A stretch of 64,000 nt of DNA from JBBRSD01 sp038245725. GTDB taxonomy: Bacteria; Actinomycetota; Coriobacteriia; Anaerosomatales; JAAXUF01. The stretch spans positions 124,001-188,000 of the forward strand of contig JBBRSD010000001.1 of assembly GCA_038245725.1 (NCBI GenBank), given 5' to 3'. The notes under the pieces were generated by a model. The model had not been told where the DNA came from, made no database searches, and worked only from the letters and a program-made list of their open reading frames with translations. The position numbers and the translations under genes were made by a program. This document shows, one piece after another, positions 8,592-19,092 of the stretch (positions within the stretch are counted from its first letter, which is position 1; the number at the start of each line of letters is the position of its first letter).

Positions 8592-9167
8592 ATGGGGCAG
8601 CTGACGGAGATTCGTTGGCATGCGCGTGCCGGTCAAGGTGCCGTCACGGCGGCCAAGGTCGTCGCCGAGACCGCGCTTTCAGCCGACCAGTACATGCAGG
8701 CCATGCCGGAGTACGGACCCGAGCGCATGGGCGCGCCGATCAAGGCGTTCACGCGTATCAGTGACGTGCCGATCGAAATCCACAACAACATCGAGAATCC
8801 CGACGTCGTCATCGTCCTGGACGAGACGCTCATCGACGTCGTCGACGTCACAGAGGGACTCAAGCCCGACGGCGTGCTGATCATCAACACGTGCTCGCCT
8901 GCGGCCGCCGTCAAGAAGGCACTCGGCTTGCCGGACACAATGCGGGTCGCCTGCGTCGACGCATCGGGCATCGCGCTCGATACCATCAAGCGCGACATTC
9001 CCAACACGCCCATCGTCGGAGCGCTCACGAAGGTCACCGGCGTCGTCGACGTCGAGGTCTTCAAGGGCCTGCTCGCGACGAACCTTCGCAAGAAATTCGG
9101 ACAGGAGATGATCGACGCGAACTTCGCGGCGGTCACGCGCGCCTACGAGGAGGTGACCGTGGCATGA
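8592..9167 (+). CDS. 2-oxoacid:ferredoxin oxidoreductase, gamma subunit (PorC/VorC/KorC type)
   Basis: 191 residues. The family start EIRWHARAGQGAVTAAK and the motif MPEYGPERMGAPIKAFTRIS are those of the gamma subunit of four-subunit pyruvate or branched-chain 2-oxoacid:ferredoxin oxidoreductases. This subunit closes over the TPP site. GGAGGGA precedes the ATG at 8592. The stop overlaps the delta start (ATGA). The 178 bases upstream hold no gene and probably the operon promoter. Confidence 0.92.
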   Translation: MGQLTEIRWHARAGQGAVTAAKVVAETALSADQYMQAMPEYGPERMGAPIKAFTRISDVPIEIHNNIENPDVVIVLDETLIDVVDVTEGLKPDGVLIINTCSPAAAVKKALGLPDTMRVACVDASGIALDTIKRDIPNTPIVGALTKVTGVVDVEVFKGLLATNLRKKFGQEMIDANFAAVTRAYEEVTVA

Positions 9168-9487
9168 GCAAGTGGGATGTAAGCAAGATTGACGAGTGGA
9201 AGAATGACGAATTCCCGCGTGGGGCCGTTATCCCTGAGGCTGGCAACGCCCAGGATTACGTTACAGGCGGCTGGCGCTCGGAGCGGCCATGGCGTGACGA
9301 CAGCAAGTGCACGCAGTGTTTGCTGTGCTGGGTGTTCTGTCCCGACACGTCGGTCATGGTCGAGGACGCGAAGGTCTACGACTTCGACCTCGATCACTGC
9401 AAGGGCTGCGGCATCTGCGCCCACGAGTGCCCGTTCGACGCCATCGAGATGGTGCCCGAAGGCTGCGAACTCCCGGGGGTGAAGTAA
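9164..9487 (+). CDS. 2-oxoacid:ferredoxin oxidoreductase, delta (ferredoxin) subunit
   Basis: 107 residues with two [4Fe-4S] motifs: CTQCLLCWVFCPD and CKGCGICAHECP. This is the bacterial-type ferredoxin subunit that carries electrons from the TPP active site to free ferredoxin. It has an N-terminal extension with GGWRSERP, also seen in PorD/VorD proteins. It overlaps the gamma gene by four bases and is followed by the alpha gene after three bases. Confidence 0.93.
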   Translation: MSKWDVSKIDEWKNDEFPRGAVIPEAGNAQDYVTGGWRSERPWRDDSKCTQCLLCWVFCPDTSVMVEDAKVYDFDLDHCKGCGICAHECPFDAIEMVPEGCELPGVK

Positions 9488-9490
9488 GCC

Positions 9491-10678
9491 ATGGCTGAGC
9501 AGACGACCGTAGCTACTACCGGCAACATCATGGTTGCCGAGGCATTTCGGCAGTCGGCGCCCGATGTGGTTCCGGCATACCCCATCACGCCTCAGACGAC
9601 TATCGTCGAGGAGTTCGCGAAGTTCGTGGCTCAGGGCCGCGTTCACACCGAGTACGTCACCGTCGAGTCCGAGCACTCGGCGATGAGCGCATGCGTGGGG
9701 GCCTCGGCGGCTGGCGCGCGGGTCATGACCGCGACGTCGTCCCAGGGCCTCGCGTACATGTGGGAGGAGCTGCACATCGCCTCCGGCATGCGGCTCCCCA
9801 TCATCATGGCCAACGCCAACCGCGCGCTGTCGGCGCCGATCAACATCCACTGCGACCACAGCGACATCATGGGCGCCCGCGACACCGGCTGGATCATCTA
9901 CTTCGCCGAGACCGCGCAGGAGGCCTACGACAACACCGTCATGGCGGTTCGCGTCGCCGAGCACCCCGACGTGATGCTCCCCGTCATGACCACGCTCGAC
10001 GGCTTCATCACCACGCACTCGATCGAGCGCGCGGAGCTCATGGACGACGCCACCGTCAAGGCGTTCGTCGGCGAGTACAAGCCGGAGAACGGTTTGCTCG
10101 ATTTCGACAAGCCGGTCAGCCACGGAAACTTCGCGGGCCTGGGCGGAACGTACTTCGAGTTCAAGAAGTCTCAGCGCAACGCGATCGACCGCTCGATGGA
10201 GGTCGTCAAGGAGATCGGCGCCGAGTGGTCGAAGATCTGCGAGCGCCCCTTCGGCGTCATCGAAGGCTGGGGCATGGAAGACGCCGAGTACGTCATCGTG
10301 GCCATCGGCTCGACCGCAGGCAACGCGCGGCACGTCGCTCGTGAGCTTCGCGCCGAGGGCGCCAAAGTGGGAGTCCTCAAGGTGCGCGTCTTCCGGCCGT
10401 TCCCGTTCTCGGAGATTGCCGACGCGCTCAAGGGCGTCAAGGCCGTCGCCGTTCTCGACCGCAGCGAGTCGTTCGGGGCTGAGGGCGGACCGCTCTTCCT
10501 CGAGGTGAGAAGCGCGCTGTATGACTACGACGTCCGGCCGCTGATGGTCAACTACATCTACGGTCTCGGCGGTGCTGATGTGAAACTCGACCTCATCCGC
10601 TCCGTCTACGCCGATCTTGTCGACCTAGCCGACGGTGTGACGCAGCCAGGCCGGCTCGTCTACCTGGGCGCACGGTAG
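9491..10678 (+). CDS. 2-oxoacid:ferredoxin oxidoreductase, alpha subunit
   Basis: 395 residues. VVPAYPITPQTTIVEE near residue 30 and the YVTVESEHSAMSACVGAS motif with its catalytic-site glutamate mark the TPP pyrimidine-binding domain of PorA/VorB/KorA. The C-terminal part includes GSTAGNARHVARELR and VRVFRPFPF, the transketolase-C-like domain. Substrate cannot be decided between pyruvate and branched-chain 2-oxoacids by eye; the gamma-delta-alpha-beta order with separate subunits is typical of Por/Vor enzymes. It would convert 2-oxoacid and CoA to acyl-CoA, CO2 and reduced ferredoxin. Confidence 0.92.
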   Translation: MAEQTTVATTGNIMVAEAFRQSAPDVVPAYPITPQTTIVEEFAKFVAQGRVHTEYVTVESEHSAMSACVGASAAGARVMTATSSQGLAYMWEELHIASGMRLPIIMANANRALSAPINIHCDHSDIMGARDTGWIIYFAETAQEAYDNTVMAVRVAEHPDVMLPVMTTLDGFITTHSIERAELMDDATVKAFVGEYKPENGLLDFDKPVSHGNFAGLGGTYFEFKKSQRNAIDRSMEVVKEIGAEWSKICERPFGVIEGWGMEDAEYVIVAIGSTAGNARHVARELRAEGAKVGVLKVRVFRPFPFSEIADALKGVKAVAVLDRSESFGAEGGPLFLEVRSALYDYDVRPLMVNYIYGLGGADVKLDLIRSVYADLVDLADGVTQPGRLVYLGAR

Positions 10679-10692
10679 GGAGGGATACGCAC

Positions 10693-11625
10693 ATGCCGAA
10701 CATCAAAGAGCTTTCAGCTTGCGAGGATCGCCTGACCGGCGGTCACCGCCTCTGCGCCGGCTGCGGCGCGTCCATCGCGGTGCGCCAGGTCCTGCTCGCC
10801 GCTGGTGACGTGCCGATAGTGACCGGTTGCGCCACCGGCTGCCTCGAAGTCTCGACCACGATCTATCCCTACACCGCGTGGAAGACTCCCTTCATCCACA
10901 ACGCGTTCGAGAACTCCGCAGCGACGATGTCGGGTGTCGAGGCCGCGTTCAAGGGCCTGAAGGCCGCCGGCAAGATCCCCGCCGACAAGCGCGTCAAGTT
11001 CGTGGCGTTCGGCGGCGACGGCGGCACGTACGACATCGGCCTGCAGTCGCTGTCCGGCGCGATGGAGCGCGGCCACGACATGGTTTACGTGTGCTACGAC
11101 AACGGCGCGTACATGAACACCGGGATCCAGCGCTCCTCGGCGACGCCGTTCGGCTCTTGGGCCACGACCGCCGAGGTCGGCAAGGCGCAGCAGGGCAAGA
11201 CGCAGCGCCGCAAGGACCTCACGTCGATCATGGCCGCGCACGACATCCCGTACGCCGCGCAGGCCTCGATCAGCCACTGGCGCGACCTGACCAACAAGGC
11301 CGAGAAGGCCTTCGCCGTTGAAGGGCCCGCCTTCCTCAACATCCTGGCGACCTGCCCGCGCGGATGGCGCACGGCGTCGCACGCATCGATCGAGATCGCC
11401 AAGCTTGCAGTGCAGACGGGCTTCTGGCCGCTGTTCGAGGTCGAGGACGGCGTCTGGAGGCAGACCGTCAAGGTCGCCAACAAGAAGCCGATCGAAGAGT
11501 TCCTTAAGCCGCAGGGTCGTTTCAAGCACCTGTTTGCCCCGGGTAACGAGGCACTCCTGGCGCAGGTCCAGGCCGAGGTCGACCGCTATTTGGAGTACAT
11601 CCAGAAGCGGTGCGACTGCGCCTGA
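10693..11625 (+). CDS. 2-oxoacid:ferredoxin oxidoreductase, beta (TPP-binding) subunit
   Basis: 310 residues. The [4Fe-4S] ligands CAGCGAS are near residue 22, with another conserved cysteine in TGCATGCLEV, and the TPP-Mg motif FGGDGGTYDIGLQSLSGAMERG is followed by CYDNGAYMNTGIQ. A Cys-rich tail (KRCDCA) ends the protein, as in PorB. AGGGAGGG precedes the ATG at 10693. It is the last gene of the operon; a strong terminator follows 24 bases later. Confidence 0.93.
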   Translation: MPNIKELSACEDRLTGGHRLCAGCGASIAVRQVLLAAGDVPIVTGCATGCLEVSTTIYPYTAWKTPFIHNAFENSAATMSGVEAAFKGLKAAGKIPADKRVKFVAFGGDGGTYDIGLQSLSGAMERGHDMVYVCYDNGAYMNTGIQRSSATPFGSWATTAEVGKAQQGKTQRRKDLTSIMAAHDIPYAAQASISHWRDLTNKAEKAFAVEGPAFLNILATCPRGWRTASHASIEIAKLAVQTGFWPLFEVEDGVWRQTVKVANKKPIEEFLKPQGRFKHLFAPGNEALLAQVQAEVDRYLEYIQKRCDCA

Positions 11626-11649
11626 TCCGGTCGCATGACTAAATGTTCG

Positions 11650-11680
11650 CGGGCTCCGGAGACGTTATCTCCGGAGCCCG
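11650..11680 (+). terminator. Rho-independent-like terminator of the 2-oxoacid oxidoreductase operon
   Basis: A perfect 13-base-pair stem (CGGGCTCCGGAGA with TCTCCGGAGCCCG) with a five-base loop CGTTA is followed by TTCGTTAT. This is the clearest terminator in the window. Confidence 0.85.
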
Positions 11681-11685
11681 TTCGT

Positions 11686-11691
11686 TATACA
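11686..11691 (+). promoter_or_regulatory. Possible -10 box of the HD-GYP sensor gene
   Basis: TATACA lies right after the terminator and 65 bases before the ATG at 11757. No clear -35 box could be separated from the terminator stem. Confidence 0.35.
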
Positions 11692-11756
11692 ATCGGGCGG
11701 CCGGAACTCCCACGACCGACGAGAAGGGGCGCACCCTAGGTGAAGCGCAGGGGACG

Positions 11757-14330
11757 ATGACACGTCGCAGGCTCTTCGGATTGCACCTCTACAGCCAGAT
11801 CATCGTGCCGCTTCTGGCGGCATCGCTGCTCGTCGGCATCTTCGCGACCACGATCACGGTGTTCTTCCTCAAGGACCTCACGAACCGCTGGGTCACCCAG
11901 GTCGCCCAGTCGGTCACGTCGAATCTAGGCAGCAGCCTCGACCGCTACGCAAGCGGGATGCAGCATGTGGTGTGGCTCACTGCGGACGATCTCGCGGTCC
12001 AGCGTGCGGCAGTGTCGCAGAATCTGCCGGCGTTGAAGTCGGTGTTGCAGGGCGCGAACGTGGGCCTCGCGTACGACGACCTCATGGTGCTCGATGCGAG
12101 CGGTGCCGTCCTTGCCGCGACCGGCACGACCGGGATGCGCCCCGGCGATCTCCCTCTCGGTACGCAAGGCGCGGCGGGGCCCGGCGAAGGGCGCTCCCTG
12201 AGAACGATTGTCGTGCCGCTCGGCAGCAAGGTCGCCATGGTGTCCGTGCAGCCGTTCGTGGGTAGCGACGGAATGTACTACTCGGTGGCCGTCGCTCGAG
12301 TGATCAGCAACGAGTTCATCAGGTCGCTGGCCGGCACGCCCAGCAGCGCTTTGTGCTTCTACAACGTTCACGGCCAGTTGGTCGCGTGCTCCCTGCTGGA
12401 TCAGACACCGCCGATCGGGCGCCAGGACTTGGCGACAGCGCTGAAAGGCGACAGCTCACCGGTCCGAGAAGCTATCGCAGGAGCGTCGAGCGACACCGGC
12501 GGTGTCTCACATCTGACCGTCGACGGCACGCGCTACATGGTCTTCGCGCGACCGGTGTCGCGGCCTTCGGTCAGTGGCGAAGCGACCGGTCCGCTGCTGG
12601 GATACGCCGTGGGCACAGTGAGCCAGACGGCGTCGGACCAAGCCGCCAGTACGACCATCAACCTCATCATAATCTGGTCGATCGTGGCGGTCGTGGCGCT
12701 CTCGGGCCTCGGCGGTTGGCTGGCTCGCTCGGTCGCCGAACCGCTCGCCGAGCTCGCCGATGGCGCGCGGCGAGTCGCGGACGGTGACTTCTCGACGAAG
12801 GTTCGCGTCGAAGGCTCCCAGGAGATCGAGCAGCTCGGCGAAGCGTTCAACGAGATGACCGACTCTCTCCGGGAGCGGAGCGAGTCGCTGACCAAGAAGG
12901 TTCTCGAGCTTGCGACGCTCTACGAGATGAGTCGCGCGCTTGGCTCCACTCTCGACATGGACGAACTGCTCGGCTCGGTGCTTGACTCGGCGCTGCGCAT
13001 CTTCGACCTCGATCTGGGCTACGTCGCGCTGCGCGACAGAGAGTCCAGTGTGCTCTCCATCCGGGCGGTGCGCGGCGGCATGAGCGACGCGGTCAACGCG
13101 GTGCGCTCGTCGATGTCGGAATGGGTCGTCAGAGAAGGCCGCCCGCTCATCTTCAACCCTGACCCCACCGGCGAGGGGCAGGTCGACGTGGTCACGGGCG
13201 CACGCGCGGCGCTCTGCGTCCCGCTGTCTTCATCGGAAGGGACGATCGGCTCGATCACCGTGGGATCGGAGGACCTCGAGTACCGCTTCAATGCCGAAGA
13301 CGTTCGGCTGCTCTCGACGATCGCGAACCATGTTGCGATCGCAATCGGCAACATCGAGCTGTTCTCGAGCCTCCAGGACGCGTATCTCGCAACCGTGCGT
13401 TCGCTGGCGGCGGCCGTCGACGCGAAGGACAGCTTCACGAGGGGCCATTCGGACCGCGTCGCCACCTACGCAACCCGTATCGCACAGCGCCTCGGCGTGG
13501 CGCACGAGCAGCGCGTTGCTCTGGAGATGGCCGCCTACCTGCACGACATCGGGAAGATCGGCGTTCCCGAGGAGATCTTGCTCAAGCCCGGCAGGCTCAC
13601 CGAGCCGGAGATGGCCGAAATGCGCCATCACCCGCTCATCGGCGCCAACATCCTCAAACAGGTCGCGTTTCCGTGGGCGATTACTCCGGTTGTGCGTCAC
13701 CACCACGAGCACTTCGATGGAAGCGGCTATCCGGCCGGCCTGAAAGGCGAGGAGATCCCGCTTCTTGCGCGCATCCTGACCGCCGCGGACTCGTTCGAAG
13801 CGATGACCGCAGACCGTCCGTACCGCCGGGGCTTCTCGGAGGCGGAGGCCATCGAGGAACTCAGACGGTGTGCCGGGACGCAGTTCGATCCACGCGTCGT
13901 CGAGACCCTCGTCGAGATCGTCAAGGAAGAGGGTATCGAGGCGGCCAACGTGCACGCCCAGCCTCTCGAGGAGATCTCGGCAGAGGAGACGCGAGCGATC
14001 TTCGGCGCGCTCGTCGACGGCGTCCTCGCCAGCTTCCGGCACCTGGGCGGGCCACGTCTCGCGAGCAATGTCGAGGCGGAGGTCGACGAGCGGTTCGAGT
14101 CCGAGGGCTGGCCATTCCGGATCACCCGTGGCCGGGTCCGATTCGCCGACCTGAGTGGGCCGTCCGAACGCAGCGAGCTCGAGCAGATGCGGGACGCAAT
14201 GCGCATGCTCGACGCTACGTTGTCGCGAGTCTCGGGCAGCACGCTCGTGGATCACTTCTACGCCGATGCGTACGCCGGTTTCTCGGAACGTATGCAGCAA
14301 CTCGCTGCGGAGCTGGGACTTCGCACGTAG
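11757..14330 (+). CDS. Membrane sensor with HAMP, GAF and HD-GYP cyclic-di-GMP phosphodiesterase domains
   Basis: 857 residues. A first membrane helix at about 13-36, an extracellular sensor of about 260 residues, a second helix at about 299-322, HAMP, GAF (about 400-540) and an HD-GYP domain (about 541-735). The HD-GYP domain is intact: GHSDRVA, LHDIGK near 595, RHHP, and HHEHFDGSGYP near 648, so it should hydrolyse cyclic-di-GMP. A further 120 residues at the C-terminus match nothing I recognise. GGGGAC precedes the ATG. It lies alone between the 2-oxoacid oxidoreductase operon and lysC. Confidence 0.9.
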   Translation: MTRRRLFGLHLYSQIIVPLLAASLLVGIFATTITVFFLKDLTNRWVTQVAQSVTSNLGSSLDRYASGMQHVVWLTADDLAVQRAAVSQNLPALKSVLQGANVGLAYDDLMVLDASGAVLAATGTTGMRPGDLPLGTQGAAGPGEGRSLRTIVVPLGSKVAMVSVQPFVGSDGMYYSVAVARVISNEFIRSLAGTPSSALCFYNVHGQLVACSLLDQTPPIGRQDLATALKGDSSPVREAIAGASSDTGGVSHLTVDGTRYMVFARPVSRPSVSGEATGPLLGYAVGTVSQTASDQAASTTINLIIIWSIVAVVALSGLGGWLARSVAEPLAELADGARRVADGDFSTKVRVEGSQEIEQLGEAFNEMTDSLRERSESLTKKVLELATLYEMSRALGSTLDMDELLGSVLDSALRIFDLDLGYVALRDRESSVLSIRAVRGGMSDAVNAVRSSMSEWVVREGRPLIFNPDPTGEGQVDVVTGARAALCVPLSSSEGTIGSITVGSEDLEYRFNAEDVRLLSTIANHVAIAIGNIELFSSLQDAYLATVRSLAAAVDAKDSFTRGHSDRVATYATRIAQRLGVAHEQRVALEMAAYLHDIGKIGVPEEILLKPGRLTEPEMAEMRHHPLIGANILKQVAFPWAITPVVRHHHEHFDGSGYPAGLKGEEIPLLARILTAADSFEAMTADRPYRRGFSEAEAIEELRRCAGTQFDPRVVETLVEIVKEEGIEAANVHAQPLEEISAEETRAIFGALVDGVLASFRHLGGPRLASNVEAEVDERFESEGWPFRITRGRVRFADLSGPSERSELEQMRDAMRMLDATLSRVSGSTLVDHFYADAYAGFSERMQQLAAELGLRT

Positions 14331-14372
14331 CGAGTCGCGGCGTCGCAGGCGGTGGGTCACGGCGTTGCTGGC

Positions 14373-14416
14373 GCGCGTTAAGGTTTCCCACTACACTGAT
14401 TCAATCATTAACGCGC
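14373..14416 (+). promoter_or_regulatory. Inverted repeat around the putative lysC promoter
   Basis: GCGCGTTAA (14373-14381) and TTAACGCGC (14408-14416) are exact inverted copies 26 bases apart. A -10-like TACACT at 14392-14397 lies between them, about 80 bases before lysC. The spacing fits an operator with two half-sites or a transcript hairpin; which one is unknown. Confidence 0.4.
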
Positions 14417-14477
14417 AGGGTAACGTGGTCGTACGGGCTCGTGCGCCACGCGAATACACCGCTCATCAGGGGTTTTC

Positions 14478-15736
<1,259 letters not shown>

Positions 15737-15737
<1 letters not shown>

Positions 15738-16759
15738 TGGCGTGGACCAAGCCGATGCCGTCGCATCCGGTAGTCGCCGTCGCCGGCGCGACCGGAGCCG
15801 TGGGTCGCGAGATGCTGCTCACGCTCGAGCGGCGCAACTTCCCGGCGTCGCGCGTCGTCGCACTCGCGAGCGCGCGTTCCGCGGGCAAGAAGATGCCATT
15901 CGCCGGCGGTGAGCTCACCGTGGAGGTGATGACCCCGGCTAGTTTCGAGGGCGTCGACATCGCGCTCTTCTCGGCGGGGGCAAGCGTGAGCAAGGAGCTT
16001 CGCGACGCTGTGGTCGACGCCGGCTGCGTGATGATCGACAACTCCTCGGCGTTTCGCATGGACGACGATGTGCCGCTCGTGGTTCCGGAGGTCAATCCTG
16101 AAGACATCGCGTGGCACTCGGGCGTGATCGCCAACCCGAATTGCTCGACCATCCAGATGGTCGTGGCGCTCAAGCCGCTCGACGACCTCGCGAAGATCAA
16201 ACGTGTGGTGGTCGCGACGTACCAGGCGGCCAGTGGCGCTGGAGCGGCGGCTATGGAGGAGCTGTACTCGCAGTCGCGCGACTTCCTCGTGGGCCAGGAG
16301 CTGCGCGTGGAGAACTTCGCGCACCGCATCGCCTTCAACTGCATCCCACAGATCGACGTCTTCATGGCGGACGGCTCCACCAAAGAGGAGTGGAAGATGG
16401 TCGTCGAGACGAAGAAGATCATGCATCGCGACGACCTTGAGGTGGCGGCGACGTGCGTGCGCGTCCCGGTGCTGCGGTGCCACTCGGAGGCGGTCAACAT
16501 CGAATTCGCAGAGCCGGTGCGCATGGGTGCGATCCTTGAGTCTCTCGAGGAAGGGGCGGGCATCACGATCCTCGACGACAACGAGACCAAGATCTACCCG
16601 ATGCCGGCGCTGCTCGAGGGCACCGACGACGTCTACGTCGGTCGCATCCGCGCCGACCGCAGCGTCAAGTACGGAATGCAGATGTGGGTCGTTGCTGACC
16701 AGCTGCGCAAGGGGGCGGCTCTCAACGCCGTCCAGATCGCCGAGCTTTTGCTCGGCTAG
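15737..16759 (+). CDS. asd: Aspartate-semialdehyde dehydrogenase
   Basis: 340 residues. VAVAGATGAVGREML is the NADP-binding start, and the catalytic cysteine is C136 in NPNCSTIQM. The C-terminal HCHSEAVNIEF-like segment (LRCHSEAVNIEF) and the DDVYVGRIR motif also fit. The enzyme reduces aspartyl phosphate to the semialdehyde, directly after LysC. The ATG at 15737 shares its A with the lysC stop and has GGAGGAGG ten bases before it, so translation is coupled. Confidence 0.95.
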
Positions 16760-16810
16760 CTCGTGTTCGGGTAGGACCACCCAGGAACGTAGGACTCTGG
16801 AGGCTTGATG

Positions 16811-17497
16811 ATGGACGAGACCAGCGCAAAGATCGTCATCGTTGAAGATGACCCGACGATCGCCAGGTTCGTGGAGTTGGAGTTGACGCATCTGGGTCAC
16901 CAGGTGACCAAGGTGGCCGATGGGGACCTGGCAGTAGCGACGATCGACGAGGTCAAGCCCGACCTCGTGCTGCTCGACCTCATGCTTCCCGGGACCGACG
17001 GGCTCACGATCGCGCGCGAACTGCGCACCCGCGGTTTCGAGATGCCGATTCTGATGCTCACTGCGCGCGCGGAGACTCAAGACGTCGTCAAAGGCTTCGA
17101 CGCCGGCGCCGACGACTACCTGCGCAAGCCGTTCGAGGTCCCGGAGCTGCTCTCTCGCGTGGGGGCACTGCTCCGGCGCGTCGACCACGGCCCGCAGGCA
17201 GCCCCGTACAAGGCCGCCAACGTCGAGCTCGACCCGGCGTCGCGGGGCGTTCTCGTCGACGAGTGTCCGGTGAACTTCACCGCGAAGGAGTACGACCTGC
17301 TCGAGTACTTCGTCGTCAACGCGGGTCGGGTCATCACGCGCGACGAGATCCTGGAGAAGGTCTGGGGCGGCCAGCACGCCACCGACTCCAACGTCATCGA
17401 GGTGTTCGTCTGCCATCTGCGCAACAAGATCGGCGACAAAGACAACCAAGTGATCCGGACCATTCGAGGCGTGGGCTACTTCTTCGCGAGAAGCTGA
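16811..17497 (+). CDS. OmpR/PhoB-family response regulator
   Basis: About 228 residues. The receiver domain has IVEDD at the start, the phosphorylated aspartate in LVLLDLMLPG, the T of MLTAR and the K of DYLRKPF. The C-terminal winged helix reads NFTAKEYDLLEYF, VITRDEILEKVWG and HLRNKIGD, followed by IRGVGYFF. Two ATGs (16808, 16811) follow GGAGG; the second has better spacing. The kinase gene begins five bases after the stop, so this is a standard two-component pair. Confidence 0.93.
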   Translation: MDETSAKIVIVEDDPTIARFVELELTHLGHQVTKVADGDLAVATIDEVKPDLVLLDLMLPGTDGLTIARELRTRGFEMPILMLTARAETQDVVKGFDAGADDYLRKPFEVPELLSRVGALLRRVDHGPQAAPYKAANVELDPASRGVLVDECPVNFTAKEYDLLEYFVVNAGRVITRDEILEKVWGGQHATDSNVIEVFVCHLRNKIGDKDNQVIRTIRGVGYFFARS

Positions 17498-17502
17498 CGC
17501 CT

Positions 17503-18987
17503 GTGCGCCGCTATTCTCTGCGCGCGGTTCTGCTCGTCGTCTCGATTCTCTTCGCGTTACTGGTGGTCGGCGGCATCGCGGTGACCACGTACGTGATCGT
17601 GTCGAACGGCATGCAGGCCGTTGCGATCGACGCGACCTCGCGGTTGGCCGCCACGGGCGATGAAGTGCTGCGTGAGGTCGTCGCGAGCAGCGAGGCGAAG
17701 GTCGCGGCCACCGGGCTGACGGGCGATGCGGCTGTCGCGTCCGAGACCGCACTCGTCATCCGCAATCTGCCCGATGCGATGGCGCGCGAGGACATGTCCA
17801 AAGGCGACGTCGCGCTCTACGACGAGCAGCTGGAGCTGTTGTGGGCCACGACGCCCCCGACCGACTCTCCCGAGCAGGTCTCCGCGCGCCGCGCGGCGCT
17901 GGCTTCTGGCACCTCGAGCCAGGTGGTAGGCCGGGGCGGCGGGCTGCTCTCGGGTCTGTTCTCGCAGGCTCGTCTCGGCGACGTGGTCACGCACGTACCG
18001 GTGAGGCTGCCCGGCGACCGGAGCGGCGTTCTCGATGTCGCCCACACGCCCACGTCGGAAGACGGCGTCATCGACGGCGTGCGCCGGCCGATGATGCTGC
18101 TTGCGGTCACTGCCCTCATCATCATGGTTCTCCTCATGCAGACGTCGATGGTCTGGGTGCTGGGCCTCGTGAGCAACCTGCGCAAGGCGACCGACTCCAT
18201 CGACGCAGGGCGGCTCGACGACAGGCTGCCCGTCGTGGGCAACAGCGAGATCTCGGATCTCGCCAGTTCGCTCAACCGCCTCATCGAGCGTCTTCAGCGA
18301 CGCGCCGAGGGCCAGTCGCGCTTCATCGCCGACGCCAGCCACGAACTCGCCACGCCCGTTGCGGGGATCCGCGGCTACACGAGCATCCTTCGCGCCTGGG
18401 GCGCCGACGACCCGAAGGTCCGCGACGAGGCGGTCGAAGCCATCGACCGGGAGTCGAAGCGGATGGCCAGGCTCACCGGCGACCTGCTCAACCTGCTCCA
18501 CGTCGATCAAGGTCTCGTTTTGCGTTCCGAGAAGTTCGACCTTAACGCCCTGGTGCGCGACCGTCTTGCGGCCACGGCAAGCCGCTGGATGGACAAGGGC
18601 ATCGAGTTCTCAGGACCCGAAGAGGACTCGCTGTGCATGGTCGGCGACCCCGATCGCGTCGAGGACATCATCTCGATCCTGCTCGACAATGCGGCCAAGT
18701 ACACGCCCGCGATGGGCGCCATCTCGGTCGACACGCGCAAGCGCCGCGACAGCGTCATCATCGAGGTCTCCGACTCCGGGCAGGGCATTCCCGCCGAAGA
18801 CGTTGCACGCATCTTCGACCGCTTCTTCCGAAGCGACGCTTCGCGCGCTGCTGGCGAAGGCGGGTTCGGGCTCGGGCTCGCGATCCTGAAGAGCATCGTT
18901 GAGAGCATGGGCGGCGACATCGGCGTTGAGAGCACCGTGGGCGAGGGAACGATGTTCACGGTGCGGCTTCCCAAGGGGCGCCTGTAG
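17503..18987 (+). CDS. Sensor histidine kinase, partner of the upstream regulator
   Basis: About 494 residues starting at GTG. A membrane helix at about 6-32, an extracytoplasmic loop of about 165 residues, a second helix near 202-225, HAMP, then the dimerisation box with DASHELATPVAGIRGY (phosphorylated His) and an ATPase domain with LLDNAAKYTP, DSGQGIP and GEGGFGLGLAI. The residue after HEL is Ala instead of the common Arg/Lys, while T and P are kept. Its stimulus is unknown. Confidence 0.92.
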   Translation: MRRYSLRAVLLVVSILFALLVVGGIAVTTYVIVSNGMQAVAIDATSRLAATGDEVLREVVASSEAKVAATGLTGDAAVASETALVIRNLPDAMAREDMSKGDVALYDEQLELLWATTPPTDSPEQVSARRAALASGTSSQVVGRGGGLLSGLFSQARLGDVVTHVPVRLPGDRSGVLDVAHTPTSEDGVIDGVRRPMMLLAVTALIIMVLLMQTSMVWVLGLVSNLRKATDSIDAGRLDDRLPVVGNSEISDLASSLNRLIERLQRRAEGQSRFIADASHELATPVAGIRGYTSILRAWGADDPKVRDEAVEAIDRESKRMARLTGDLLNLLHVDQGLVLRSEKFDLNALVRDRLAATASRWMDKGIEFSGPEEDSLCMVGDPDRVEDIISILLDNAAKYTPAMGAISVDTRKRRDSVIIEVSDSGQGIPAEDVARIFDRFFRSDASRAAGEGGFGLGLAILKSIVESMGGDIGVESTVGEGTMFTVRLPKGRL

Positions 18988-19092
18988 AGGATCGCGTGAG
19001 CGCCGTCACGGTTGCCAGGGCCGCGGCGGTTCAAGTAGCCGGCGTCGGTGGCCGATATACGACACAGCCCCATAAGCAGGGAAGGGGGGGCC

